Origin: Sandaracinaceae bacterium
Lineage (GTDB): Bacteria; Myxococcota_A; Polyangia; Polyangiales; Houyiibacteriaceae
Length of the DNA: 64,000 nucleotides
NCBI GenBank assembly: GCA_020633055.1
Contig: JACKEJ010000011.1
Location: 248,001 to 312,000 of the forward strand
Reading direction: 5' to 3'
Position numbers and translations under genes: made by a program. Below, piece after piece: positions 54,890-63,751 of this stretch; position 1 is the stretch's first letter; every line of letters starts with the position of its first letter. Under the pieces are notes generated by a model, which had not been told where the DNA came from, did no database searches, and saw only the letters and a program-made list of their open reading frames with translations.

Positions 54890-56015
54890 CGGCGGGCTCC
54901 TGGAAGTCGCGCAACACGGCAGCCAGAGCGCCGACGAGCTGCTCCAGGTACGCGACCTCGACGTCGACCTCGACGAGGCTCGCGCTCAGGCGATCGCGTC
55001 GCCGGACGAGCTCCCGCGTCTCGGAGCCCATGTGCGCCTCCAGCTCACGCAGCTCGGTGCGCATGCGGTCGCGACGCACACCCGCCGACGCGAGCTCCGC
55101 GGACGCCACGGCGACACGAGCCCGGAGCTGGTGAACCAGTCGCTCTGCGCGGACCAACAGCGACTCGAGTGCGGTTCCACGAGCCTCCTCGGCGGCCTGC
55201 AGACCCGCGCGCTCGTGTCGACGCTGAGCGTTCTGCCCGAGGTTGTACGTGAGGGTCGCCTGACCGTACCAGTCGCTCTCGCGACCCGGGATCACACCGA
55301 CGACGACCCGCGCGTCCCACGCTTGCAGCCGCCGCTGTCGCGACTGAAGGCTCGCTTCCACCGACGCGACGCGCTGGTAGTCCGAGAGGAGCCGCGCCAG
55401 CGAGACGCCCTCGAGGCGCGACAGCTCGACCGAGACGAACTCCAACTGCGCCATGTCGGAGACCTCGGTGAGCTCGAGGCGCGCCACCAATTCCTCCAGG
55501 ACGTCGACGTCGTCATGCGTCAGCAAGCCCGCGTCGCGGCTGGCCCGATGGCGGGCGCGGAGGGCCCGCATCTCGGGCAGCTGAGCGCGGACGACTTCGA
55601 TCCGCGCCCGCAGCGCAGCGTCTTCGCCCACACGCGGGCCCGCCCGGAGGTACTCCCCGATGAGCGCTTCGAGCTCGTACCGGAGGCAGCTCGCCACGGC
55701 CAAGCGGCGCGCGATGTGCGCGCGCCCATAGTCCACCGGCGACGCCGAGACGACCCAGCGCACCTGCCAACCGTCCCTGGCGAGGTACCCGGTCGGGTCG
55801 TCCATCCCTTGACCCGGTGCGCGCACCAGCTGGAGCGTCGTCGAAGGGGAAAGCCAAAGGGAGCGCTGAGCGTCGCTGAGCTCGCGCACCTGCGCGCAGG
55901 TCGCCGACGCCACGTCTTGCGCGGCTGCGCATGGCGTCATGGCCACGCCGACGCCGCCCAGCACGAGCAACACGACGACAGCAAGAACGTGAGGGTTCGG
56001 CCTCGCCGTGACCAT
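54882..56015 (-). CDS. Outer-membrane-factor (TolC)-like coiled-coil protein
   Basis: 377 residues with a signal peptide (LAVVVLLVLGGVGVAM, then CAAAQ). The long helical parts and the segment SDWYGQATLTYNLGQNAQRR leading into helical QAAEEARGTALESLLVRAER are typical of one TolC-type repeat. At 377 residues it is shorter than usual outer-membrane factors (about 430-470). First gene of the leftward exopolysaccharide cassette and likely its export channel component. Confidence 0.65.
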   Translation of the reverse strand: MVTARPNPHVLAVVVLLVLGGVGVAMTPCAAAQDVASATCAQVRELSDAQRSLWLSPSTTLQLVRAPGQGMDDPTGYLARDGWQVRWVVSASPVDYGRAHIARRLAVASCLRYELEALIGEYLRAGPRVGEDAALRARIEVVRAQLPEMRALRARHRASRDAGLLTHDDVDVLEELVARLELTEVSDMAQLEFVSVELSRLEGVSLARLLSDYQRVASVEASLQSRQRRLQAWDARVVVGVIPGRESDWYGQATLTYNLGQNAQRRHERAGLQAAEEARGTALESLLVRAERLVHQLRARVAVASAELASAGVRRDRMRTELRELEAHMGSETRELVRRRDRLSASLVEVDVEVAYLEQLVGALAAVLRDFQEPADG

Positions 56016-56117
56016 GGCGGTCGTACCTCTGAAATTGAGAATCACAAGCCAATGGCTCCCTAAAACGCGCCTCCAAGGGCGGGCCTTATACCACGGGGCC
56101 GCGCAGGCGCCACCAGG

Positions 56118-56147
56118 CTCGTTCCGCACGGCACCGTGCGGAACGAG
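56118..56147. promoter_or_regulatory. 30-base near-continuous inverted repeat in the divergent promoter region
   Basis: CTCGTTCCGCACGG (56118-56131) is followed after CA by its exact reverse complement CCGTGCGGAACGAG (56134-56147). It lies between the start of the leftward exopolysaccharide cassette and the rightward DUF4202 gene at 56172. No T-run follows, so a terminator is unlikely; it is a strong candidate operator or RNA hairpin. Confidence 0.6.
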
Positions 56148-56171
56148 GAGAACCTGGCATCCTTGGTCGCC

Positions 56172-56753
56172 ATGTCCATCGACCTCGACCGCGTGTTCGC
56201 GCTCATCGACGCTGCCAACCGAGAAGATCCTGCGCACGAGCTCGTGGACGGCGCACCACAGCCCAAGGAGTGGCTCTACGGCGTGCGCATGAGCGAGCGC
56301 CTGACCGCCTTCCGACCAGACGCGAGCATGGCCCTCCAGATCGCGTGTCGGGCGCAGCACCTGGCGCGCTTCAAGGTCCCCCGCAGCGACTACCCCGACG
56401 GTCGCGAAGGGTATCTGCGCTGGCGCTCCGATCACGCCCGCAAGCACGCCGAGGGTCTCACGCAGATCCTCACGCAGTGCGGCGCCGAGCAGGAGCTGAT
56501 CGACCGCTGCGCCTTCCTGGTCCAGAAGAAGCGCCTCCGCCAAGACGCGGAGACGCAGGCCCTGGAGGATGTGGCCTGCCTCGTGTTCCTCGAGCACTAC
56601 GCGCTCGAGTTCGCGGGCCAGCACCCGGAGCCCAAGGTGATCGACATCGTCCAGAAGACCTGGGGCAAGATGAGCGAAGGTGGGCACGCCGCGGCCCTCC
56701 AGCTCATCCTGCACCCCGCTGTCGCGGCGGTGGTGAAGAAGGCGCTCGCGTAG
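56172..56753 (+). CDS. DUF4202-family protein
   Basis: 193 residues from ATG 56172. DLDRVFALIDAANREDP, ASMALQIACRAQHLARFKVP, and HAEGLTQILTQCGAEQELID followed by LEDVACLVFLEHYALEFA match my recollection of DUF4202, a cytoplasmic family with conserved His, Glu and Asp of possible HD-like helical fold. Biochemical role unknown. A GTG at 56136 within the palindrome is an alternative start with little support. Confidence 0.75.
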   Translation: MSIDLDRVFALIDAANREDPAHELVDGAPQPKEWLYGVRMSERLTAFRPDASMALQIACRAQHLARFKVPRSDYPDGREGYLRWRSDHARKHAEGLTQILTQCGAEQELIDRCAFLVQKKRLRQDAETQALEDVACLVFLEHYALEFAGQHPEPKVIDIVQKTWGKMSEGGHAAALQLILHPAVAAVVKKALA

Positions 56754-56780
56754 CCCGACTGGCGTCGAACGTTCGGCGCC

Positions 56781-57251
56781 TCAGCCGATCAGCTCGGGCG
56801 CGACCTCGATGCGCCGCGGCGGGATGGAGTACGTCAGCTGAGCATGCGCGACGGGCCGCTCGTCGCCCTCGCTGAAGAGCAGCACGTCCCCCACGCACAG
56901 GCTCTTGCCAAGCTTGAGGAGCCGCGCCTCGGCGAGCAGCGCCGCCTGCGCCGGCCGGCGCAGGAAGTTGATGGTCAGGCCCGTGGTGACCGCGAGCGCC
57001 TCGTCGCCCAGGTGCGCCAGCAGCAGGTAGTAGAAGACCGTGTCCACCAGGGTCATCTGCGTGGGCCCGCTGATGGTGCCCCCAGGGCGCAGGAAGCGCT
57101 TGTCGAACGGCAGCCGCGCGCGCAGCAGACCCGGCTCGATCGCCAGGATCTCGGTCCCGAAGCTGCGCGCCTCGCGGAAGTGACGGTCCAGGAACGCGTG
57201 GATGTCCTCGGCGGTCCACACCGGCGGGGGGAAGTGCTCGCTCAGGCTCAT
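56781..57251 (-). CDS. Hot-dog thioesterase (PaaI-like)
   Basis: 156 residues. RLPFDKRFLRPGGTISGPTQ with the conserved Gly/Pro loop and Asp in MTLVDTVFYYLLLAH, then TGLTINFLRRP, is the PaaI/YbgC-type hot-dog pattern. It probably hydrolyses an acyl-CoA. It is convergent with the DUF4202 gene and has no metabolic neighbours that define a substrate. Confidence 0.82.
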   Translation of the reverse strand: MSLSEHFPPPVWTAEDIHAFLDRHFREARSFGTEILAIEPGLLRARLPFDKRFLRPGGTISGPTQMTLVDTVFYYLLLAHLGDEALAVTTGLTINFLRRPAQAALLAEARLLKLGKSLCVGDVLLFSEGDERPVAHAQLTYSIPPRRIEVAPELIG

Positions 57252-57368
57252 CGCCGGGGAGCGTAGCAGCCCCCTGTCGACCTGCCCTTTTCTATCGCGC
57301 CAGCAGCGGGCTGCTCACTGCATCGTCGCGCAGGGCTCGTCGCGCGCCTTGGTGGTAGGCTGCGCGCC

Positions 57369-59420
57369 GTGAAGAGCCGCTACACCGAGACGGGCGCCGC
57401 CGAGGCCATCATCGCGTACGCCGACCAGCCGGGCTGCAACGAGGACATCGCGCTGCGCGTCTACACGTCGCGCCTGCTGGGCAGCGATGGTTCGCTGGTG
57501 TTGCACGGGGGCGGCAACACCTCCGTGAAGACGCAGCTGCACGATGATACGGGAGCGCTGGTGGACGTCCTCTGCGTGAAGGGCAGCGGCTGGGACCTGG
57601 ACACCCTCGAGCCGCGCGGCCTCCCCGCCGTGCGCCTGTCGACGCTGGTGCAGCTGCGGGACCGCGAGGTCCTGAGCGACGAGGCCATGGTCAACGCGCA
57701 GCGCACGCGCCTGCTCGACGCGAGCGCACCGAACCCGTCGGTCGAGACCCTGCTGCACGCCTTCCTGCCCGCGAAGTACGTGGATCACTCCCACGCCGAC
57801 GCCGTGCTCGCCCTGGCGAACCAGCCCGACGCGGCGCGCGTGTGCGCCGAGGTGTTCGGCAGCACCCTGGCGGTGGTGCCCTACGTCATGCCGGGGTTCG
57901 CGCTGGCCAAGCTGGCGGCCGAGGTCGCGGCCGCGCACCCCGGAGCGTGCGGACTGGTGCTGCTCAACCATGGGCTGTTCACGTTCGGCGACACGGCGCG
58001 CGAGAGCTACGAGCGGCACATCGCGGCCGTGGACAAGGCCGAGCGCTACATCCGCACGCGCGTCGCCGCGCTGGGCGACGACGTGGCGCGCAAGGTGCCG
58101 AAGCCGCTGGACTACGCGTTCCTCGCGCCCATTTTGCGTGGCGAGCTCTCCGGCGGGGACACGCCACGCTACGTGCTGCAGCGGCGCACGTCGCCAGTCA
58201 TCGAGAGCCTGCTCTCACGGGGCGACCTCGAGGACCTCGCTACGCGCGGCGTCCCCACCCCCGACCACGTGATCCGCACCAAGAACACGCCGGTCGTGCT
58301 GCGCCTCACGCCCGACATGGACGAGGCGACGGTGCGCGCGCTGCTGCGCTCCGCCCTCGACGAGTACCGCACACGCTACCTCGCGTACGTCGAGCGCGAG
58401 TCCGCTGGCAGGGGTCGTCGTGTGCAGACGCTGGACCCGGATCCGCGCGTGTTCCTCGTCCCGGGCCTGGGCGTCATCACCGTGGGCAAGACGGTGAGCG
58501 CGGCGCGCATCGCCGCGGATCTCGTGGAGCACACCGCAGGCATCCTGGAGGACGCGGAGGCCCTCGGTCGCTACCAGCCGCTGCCCGATGAGCACATCTT
58601 CGACATGGAGTATTGGTCGCTCGAGCAAGCCAAGCTCGGCAAAGCGGCAGGGCGCCCACTCGACGCGCATGTCGTGCTGGTCACGGGCGCCGCGAGCGGC
58701 ATCGGGGCGGCCACCGCCAAGCGCTTTGCGGAGCTGGGCGCGAACGTGTTCCTGACCGACCGTGACGAGGAGGCCCTGGGCCGGCAGCTGAGCACACTGG
58801 CCGCAGCGGGCGTGGCTGGCGCGGTGTGCGACGTCACGGACCCCGACGCGGTCGAAGCGACGCTCTCGGCGTGCGTCGAGCGCTTCGGCGGTGTGGACGT
58901 CGTCGTCAGCAACGCGGGGCTCGCGTCTCAGGGACGCATGCACGAGGTGCCGTTCGATACGCTGCGCGCCAGCTTCGAGGTGAACCTCTTCGCACACCAC
59001 CACGTCGCCGCCGCCGCCTCGCGCATCATGCGTCGGCAGGGGCTGGGCGGCTCGCTGCTGTTCAACGCCAGCAAGGCCGCGTTCAACCCAGGGCCCGACT
59101 TCGGCCCCTATGCCATCCCCAAGGCCGCGCTGGTCGCGCTCATGAAGCAGTACGCGCTCGACAATGGCGACGTCGGCATCCGCAGCAACGCCGTGAACGC
59201 GGACCGCGTGCGCACGGGCCTCCTCCCGCCCGGCTTCGTGGCGCAGCGCGCGGCCGCCCGTGGGCTCGACGAAGACGCCTACTTCGAGAGCAACCTGCTG
59301 CACCGCGAGGTGCGCGCCGAGGACGTGGCCCGTGCCTTCACGGACCTGGCGCTCGCTCGGGCGACCACGGGCTCCGTGGTCACGGTCGACGGGGGGAACA
59401 TCGCCGCCTCGCCGCGCTGA
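57369..59420 (+). CDS. Bifunctional class II aldolase / short-chain dehydrogenase (RhaD-like)
   Basis: 683 residues from GTG. The N-terminal 420 residues are a class II aldolase with LVLHGGGNTSVKT, VDHSHADAVLAL and LLNHGLFTFGD, carrying the metal-binding His residues. Residues about 435-683 are a short-chain dehydrogenase with VLVTGAASGIGAATAKRF, NAGLASQGRM and the YxxxK pair in YAIPKAAL. This architecture is known from rhamnulose-1-phosphate aldolase/lactaldehyde dehydrogenase proteins, but no other rhamnose genes are near, so the sugar is uncertain. Confidence 0.9.
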   Translation: MKSRYTETGAAEAIIAYADQPGCNEDIALRVYTSRLLGSDGSLVLHGGGNTSVKTQLHDDTGALVDVLCVKGSGWDLDTLEPRGLPAVRLSTLVQLRDREVLSDEAMVNAQRTRLLDASAPNPSVETLLHAFLPAKYVDHSHADAVLALANQPDAARVCAEVFGSTLAVVPYVMPGFALAKLAAEVAAAHPGACGLVLLNHGLFTFGDTARESYERHIAAVDKAERYIRTRVAALGDDVARKVPKPLDYAFLAPILRGELSGGDTPRYVLQRRTSPVIESLLSRGDLEDLATRGVPTPDHVIRTKNTPVVLRLTPDMDEATVRALLRSALDEYRTRYLAYVERESAGRGRRVQTLDPDPRVFLVPGLGVITVGKTVSAARIAADLVEHTAGILEDAEALGRYQPLPDEHIFDMEYWSLEQAKLGKAAGRPLDAHVVLVTGAASGIGAATAKRFAELGANVFLTDRDEEALGRQLSTLAAAGVAGAVCDVTDPDAVEATLSACVERFGGVDVVVSNAGLASQGRMHEVPFDTLRASFEVNLFAHHHVAAAASRIMRRQGLGGSLLFNASKAAFNPGPDFGPYAIPKAALVALMKQYALDNGDVGIRSNAVNADRVRTGLLPPGFVAQRAAARGLDEDAYFESNLLHREVRAEDVARAFTDLALARATTGSVVTVDGGNIAASPR

Positions 59421-59516
59421 CTCGCTCGACGGTCAGCGCGAAAACGCGCGGCCTCCGCTCGGGTCGCACGGTGGTCGGAGCGGACCGCCTCGACCACGGT
59501 TCATCCCCGCGAACCG

Positions 59517-61103
59517 TCAGGCAGCCTCGGTCATCGCCACCATCAAGGTGGGCAAGACGTGCCGGCCGAAGTCGATCTCGGGCTCGTAGTGCGAGAACAG
59601 CCCGCCGATGGTCCCGAACACCCGCGCGATCATCACGAACTCTTCGGGGATGCGCTCGACCGGGTCGGCCTCGGCCGCGGCCAGCACGCGCTTGGCCTCC
59701 TCGAGCATGTCCTCGGGGCGCCGGAAGCGCAGCGAGCCCGTCGCTTGGGCGTCGCGGAACTCCTTGAGCAGCGTGTCCGCGAATACCAAGAGCGTGTCGG
59801 CGCTGCCGCTGCGCGTGCGGAAGCCGAGGAGCTGCAGCTGCCCGACGAGCGTCTCACGGTCCGACACCACGAAGGCCTGCACGAGCTTCAAGTAGGCGCG
59901 GCGTGTGTCGACGTCCAGCGCCTTGGAGCAGCCGAAGTCGAGCAGCGTCAGGCCGTGCGCGCCGTCGTACAGCAGGTTGCCCGGGTGGGGGTCGGCCTGG
60001 AAATGACCGGCCACCAGGATCTGCCGCACGTAGGCCTGGAGCAGGAGCCCGAGCGCCTCGGCCAGCTCCCCCTCGGCCGCGGCGTCCCCCGCCTGGGCGC
60101 GCTCGCGCAGCGCATCGAGCGCGGTCGTCAGCTTCACGCCGGGCGCCAGCTCGGTCGTGAGCACGCGCCCGGTGGAGTGCGAACGGACCGGGCGTGGCGC
60201 GCCGATGCGCGCATCGTCGGCGAAGAACGCGGCGGCGCGCTCCGTGTGTTCCAGCTCTGCGGCGTAGTCCAGCTCCGCGCGGACGAGAGCGCGCACCTCC
60301 CCGATGATCGTGTCGTAGTCGGTGGGCGGCAACATGGCCTTCATGCCGTCGAGGAACATCACCAGCAGGTCCATGTCGAGCTCCACCGTCTCGTCTACGC
60401 CCGGGCGCTGCACCTTGACGGCCACGGCGCGCCCGTCGTGCAGGACGGCGCGGTGCACCTGCCCGATGCTGGCCGCCGCGAGCGGCTCCCGCTCGAACGA
60501 CGCGAACAGCTGCTCGAGCGACGCCCCCAGCTCGCGCTCGAGCAGCGCGACCACCTGATCGGAGGGGACGGGGGGCGCCGCATCCTGCAGGCACGACAGG
60601 GTGTCCACCCAGACGCTGGGCAGGAGGTCGGGCCGCGCGGAGAGCAGCTGCCCCACCTTCAGGAACGCGCCCCCCTGGGCCATGCACAGGTCACGGAAGC
60701 GTACGGCGTTCTTGGCATGCAGCCTGGTCAGCGCGCGCGCGGCGCTGGCCCGCGTGGTGAACGCGGAGCGGGTGAGGTGGAAGCGGTAGCCGGACGCGAT
60801 CTTCGTCAGCACCCAGCCACACTGGGTGGCGCGGGCCAACCGCGCATGGAGCTGACCGAGTTCATCGCGACGCTGCTGCATGAGGAGTACGTCCTCGCGC
60901 GCAGCACGGGCCCACTCCGCGGCCAGCGCGCGGGCCTCCCATGCGGTCTGTTCGATGACCCGCAAGGCCGCGTCCATGACCTGCAGCCAGGCGCGCAGCT
61001 CTTGGGCCGCTGCGGCGCTCGCGTGGGTGGACGCTCCGGGACGGGGACCCTGCGTACGGGGCTGCGCGGGACGATGAGCGGAAGTGGACGTCTGGGTTTC
61101 CAT
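59517..61103 (-). CDS. ABC1/UbiB-family atypical kinase
   Basis: 528 residues from ATG 61103, which has GGAG 9 bases upstream. Family motifs are in order: KVGQLLSARPDLLP (the KxGQ), AAASIGQVHRAVL (the Ala-rich loop), VAVKVQRPG (Lys), ADPHPGNLLY and LLDFGCSK. UbiB/ADCK proteins act in ubiquinone synthesis or lipid homeostasis. The N-terminal 90 residues are an extra helical region. The promoter region contains an unusual set of operator-like repeats. Confidence 0.9.
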   Translation of the reverse strand: METQTSTSAHRPAQPRTQGPRPGASTHASAAAAQELRAWLQVMDAALRVIEQTAWEARALAAEWARAAREDVLLMQQRRDELGQLHARLARATQCGWVLTKIASGYRFHLTRSAFTTRASAARALTRLHAKNAVRFRDLCMAQGGAFLKVGQLLSARPDLLPSVWVDTLSCLQDAAPPVPSDQVVALLERELGASLEQLFASFEREPLAAASIGQVHRAVLHDGRAVAVKVQRPGVDETVELDMDLLVMFLDGMKAMLPPTDYDTIIGEVRALVRAELDYAAELEHTERAAAFFADDARIGAPRPVRSHSTGRVLTTELAPGVKLTTALDALRERAQAGDAAAEGELAEALGLLLQAYVRQILVAGHFQADPHPGNLLYDGAHGLTLLDFGCSKALDVDTRRAYLKLVQAFVVSDRETLVGQLQLLGFRTRSGSADTLLVFADTLLKEFRDAQATGSLRFRRPEDMLEEAKRVLAAAEADPVERIPEEFVMIARVFGTIGGLFSHYEPEIDFGRHVLPTLMVAMTEAA

Positions 61104-61114
61104 GGGAATCTCCG

Positions 61115-61191
61115 TGTTACAACGTGTGACACAAGACTTGTACCACGCTGTGACACATACGCAAGCACGTTGTGATACAAATTGTGTCACA
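61115..61191. promoter_or_regulatory. Array of TGTGACACA-type operator repeats
   Basis: TGTGACACA occurs at 61125-61133 and 61149-61157, TGTGATACA at 61171-61179 and TGTGTCACA at 61183-61191; TGTTACA at 61115 is a partial copy. The last two form a 21-base near-perfect palindrome (one mismatch). The array sits between the divergent ABC1 kinase and diguanylate cyclase genes, and is AT-richer than its surroundings. Confidence 0.7.
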
Positions 61192-61255
61192 CGCTCCCCA
61201 CACCCTCTCGGATCGATGCCCCAGCCCCCCGTGAGATGGGATAAGCTGAGGGCTC

Positions 61256-62227
61256 GTGTCCGACTCCCAACCCCCGCGCCCCCTCATCCTCGTCGTCGAC
61301 GACGACCGCGTGACCCGTGAGTTCCTCGGTGGACTGCTGCGAGGCAACGGCCACCACGTGGAGATCGTCGAGCACGGTCAGGCCGCCGTGGATCGGCTGA
61401 CCAAGGGCGGCGTCGACCTCATCCTGCTCGACATCATCATGCCCGGGCTGTCGGGCGTGGACACCTGCCGCCTGCTCAAGTCCATGACGCAGGACGCGTT
61501 CGTGCCCGTGATGCTCGTCACGGCAAAGTCCGACATGGACAGCCGCATCGAAGGGCTGCGCATCGGCGCCGACGACTACGTGTGCAAGCCCTTCGACGAG
61601 CGCGAGCTGCTCGCGCGTGTGGGCAACATGCTGCGCCTCAAGCAGATGCACGACGACGTCACCAACGCCAAGCACCGCCTCGAGAAGCTGGCGGTGCTGG
61701 ACGAGCTGACCGGCCTCTACAACTACCGCTACCTGCACACGCGCCTCAACGAGGAGTTCAAGCGCGCCGAGCGCTATCGCGACCCCCTGGCCTGCGCGAT
61801 GATCGACATCGACCACTTCAAGGGCTTCAACGACAGCTTCGGCCATCACACCGGCGACCGCGTGTTGGCCGAGGTGGCCGCCCGCCTGCGCAAGGCCGTG
61901 CGCGAGATTGACGTCGTCGCGCGCTACGGCGGTGAGGAGTTCCTGCTGGTGCTGCCCAGCACGCACTTCACGGGCGCGCTGACCGTGGCGGACCGCGTCT
62001 GGCGCGGGGTCGGCAGCGAACCCGTGCTCATCGACGGACAGTCGTACCCCGTGACTGTCTCGGTGGGGGTGGCGCTGTACCCCAGTCGTGACGTAAAGAC
62101 CAAAGACCAGCTGATCAAGGCTGCGGACCGCGCGCTCTATCAAGCGAAGGACGACGGCCGCGACCGCATCTGCGTGTTCCAACACCAAGGGTACATCTAC
62201 AGACCCGCCTCGCCACCCGAGGCCTGA
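61256..62227 (+). CDS. Response regulator diguanylate cyclase (REC-GGEEF)
   Basis: 323 residues from GTG. The receiver domain has VVDDDR and phospho-acceptor D59 in LILLDIIMPG. The GGEEF domain has LDELTGLYNYRYL, MIDIDHFKGFND and GGEEF at 225-229. An RxxD inhibitory site is present five residues upstream (REID). It should make c-di-GMP when phosphorylated, with product inhibition. No histidine kinase is adjacent. Confidence 0.95.
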   Translation: MSDSQPPRPLILVVDDDRVTREFLGGLLRGNGHHVEIVEHGQAAVDRLTKGGVDLILLDIIMPGLSGVDTCRLLKSMTQDAFVPVMLVTAKSDMDSRIEGLRIGADDYVCKPFDERELLARVGNMLRLKQMHDDVTNAKHRLEKLAVLDELTGLYNYRYLHTRLNEEFKRAERYRDPLACAMIDIDHFKGFNDSFGHHTGDRVLAEVAARLRKAVREIDVVARYGGEEFLLVLPSTHFTGALTVADRVWRGVGSEPVLIDGQSYPVTVSVGVALYPSRDVKTKDQLIKAADRALYQAKDDGRDRICVFQHQGYIYRPASPPEA

Positions 62228-62242
62228 TTCAGGGAGAAAACG

Positions 62243-62881
62243 TTGCCGCACAAAATGTACGAGAAGATCTTTGCCGCCAATCGCGCGTGGGTCGCCAAGA
62301 TGCGCGCCGACGACGCGACCTTCTTCGAGGACCTCGCCACCGAGCAGAACCCCGACTTCCTGTACATCGGCTGCTCCGACAGCCGCGTGCCGGCCAACTC
62401 GATCATGGGCCTCAAGCCCGGCGAGGTGTTCGTCCACCGCAACATCGCGAACTGCGTGCCCAACACGGACATCAACGTCCACTCGGTGATCCAGTACGCG
62501 GTCGAGGCGCTCAAGGTGAAGCACATCATCGTGTGCGGTCACTACGGATGTGGCGGCGTACAGGCCGCCATGCAGCCCAAGGACCTCGGCCTGCTCAACG
62601 GATGGCTGCGCGAGATCCGAGACGTCTACCGGCTGCACCGCGCCGAGCTCGCGACGATCGAGGACGAGGGCGAGCGCTTCAAGCGCCTGGTGGAGCTCAA
62701 CGTCCAGGAACAGTGCATCCACGTCGCCAAGACCGCCTGCGTGCAGAAGTCGTTCGCAGCCAACGGCTACCCCATCGTGCACGGCTGGGTGTTCGACCTG
62801 CACGACGGACTCCTGCGCGACCTCGAGATCCCGTTCGAGCAGATCCTCGACGAGATCAGGGACATCTACCGCCTCACCTGA
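62243..62881 (+). CDS. can: Beta-class carbonic anhydrase
   Basis: 212 residues from TTG, which has AGGGAG 6 bases upstream; the ATG at 62255 is an alternative. Zinc ligands are C44 and the D46-R48 pair in GCSDSRVPA, and H100 and C103 in CGHYGCGGV. The sequence follows E. coli Can closely (IHGW-like VHGWVFDLHDGLLRDL). It interconverts CO2 and bicarbonate. It follows the diguanylate cyclase by 15 bases. Confidence 0.95.
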   Translation: MPHKMYEKIFAANRAWVAKMRADDATFFEDLATEQNPDFLYIGCSDSRVPANSIMGLKPGEVFVHRNIANCVPNTDINVHSVIQYAVEALKVKHIIVCGHYGCGGVQAAMQPKDLGLLNGWLREIRDVYRLHRAELATIEDEGERFKRLVELNVQEQCIHVAKTACVQKSFAANGYPIVHGWVFDLHDGLLRDLEIPFEQILDEIRDIYRLT

Positions 62882-62936
62882 CACCGATGTCCGACGCGGG
62901 GACCACGCGCTGCGCCTCGAGGCTTCGGGAGGAGCC

Positions 62937-63686
62937 TCAGGCCGTGCGCGTCCAGCCGCGGGTGCCGCGCCGTTCCACCGCCGCGACGGCGAGCTGATCG
63001 GCCGCCTCGTTCAGTGGGACGCCCGCGTGGCCCTTCACGTACACCAGGCTGACGTCGTCCAGACGCGCGAGCGCGGCCTTGCACTCGGCGACGAGGCTCT
63101 GGTTCGCCTTGGCCTTCCAGCCCTGCTGGAGCACGCCGATGGAGTACGTGGAGTCCGTGTAGATGCGCAGGGGACGCGACGGGTCCGGCGTCTGTTGGCA
63201 GGCCCGCAGCACCCCGGTCAGCTCACCGACGTTGTTGGTGCCCTGCCCAAGATACTCGCTGAGCTCCCAGCGCACGTCGTCGTGGAGCAGCACGACCCCC
63301 ACCCCCGCGGGTCCGGGGTTGCCGCTGCAGGCCCCGTCGCAGTAGGCCAGCACCTCCCCCGGAGCGGGCTTGTCGGGAGGCGATCCCGATGCGCCCCTCG
63401 CCCGGCCACGCGCGGCGCTAGGGCGCTTGCCGCCTGTGGAGGCGCCGGGTTTGGTCGCGCTGAAGCCCCCTGCGCCCGCCTCCCGCACCGGCGCGCAGTG
63501 GTCGTCGGGCAGAAGCGCGCCATCCCCCACGATGGGCTCGAGGTTGCGCGCCGAGGCGTGGTACGCCTTGCCGTCGCGCGGGCTGTAGCGGACCTCCACA
63601 CGCCCTCCCTGCTCGACGAGCGCGCCTGCGGCGTCGCAGCGGGCCAGGACGCGCTTGCCGCGCAGGGTCATGGGGCGATAGGGCAT
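62937..63686 (-). CDS. rnhA: Ribonuclease HI with extra N-terminal region
   Basis: 249 residues from ATG 63686. The C-terminal 140 residues are RNase HI: D117 in YCDGACSGN, E155 in NNVGELTGV, D178 in IYTDSTYSIG, and H220 and D230 in KGHAGVPLNEAAD complete the active site. It degrades RNA in RNA-DNA hybrids. The first 110 residues are unusual: a small beta domain (VLARCDAAGALVEQGGRVEV) and a basic, Ala/Gly/Pro-rich linker. It is not the usual eukaryotic-type hybrid-binding domain that I would recognise. Confidence 0.92.
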   Translation of the reverse strand: MPYRPMTLRGKRVLARCDAAGALVEQGGRVEVRYSPRDGKAYHASARNLEPIVGDGALLPDDHCAPVREAGAGGFSATKPGASTGGKRPSAARGRARGASGSPPDKPAPGEVLAYCDGACSGNPGPAGVGVVLLHDDVRWELSEYLGQGTNNVGELTGVLRACQQTPDPSRPLRIYTDSTYSIGVLQQGWKAKANQSLVAECKAALARLDDVSLVYVKGHAGVPLNEAADQLAVAAVERRGTRGWTRTA

Positions 63687-63751
63687 CGCGGCCGCATAGC
63701 AGGGTACGACGGGGCTCGCCAAGTACCTACGAACCTTCTACCCTGCGCGCC

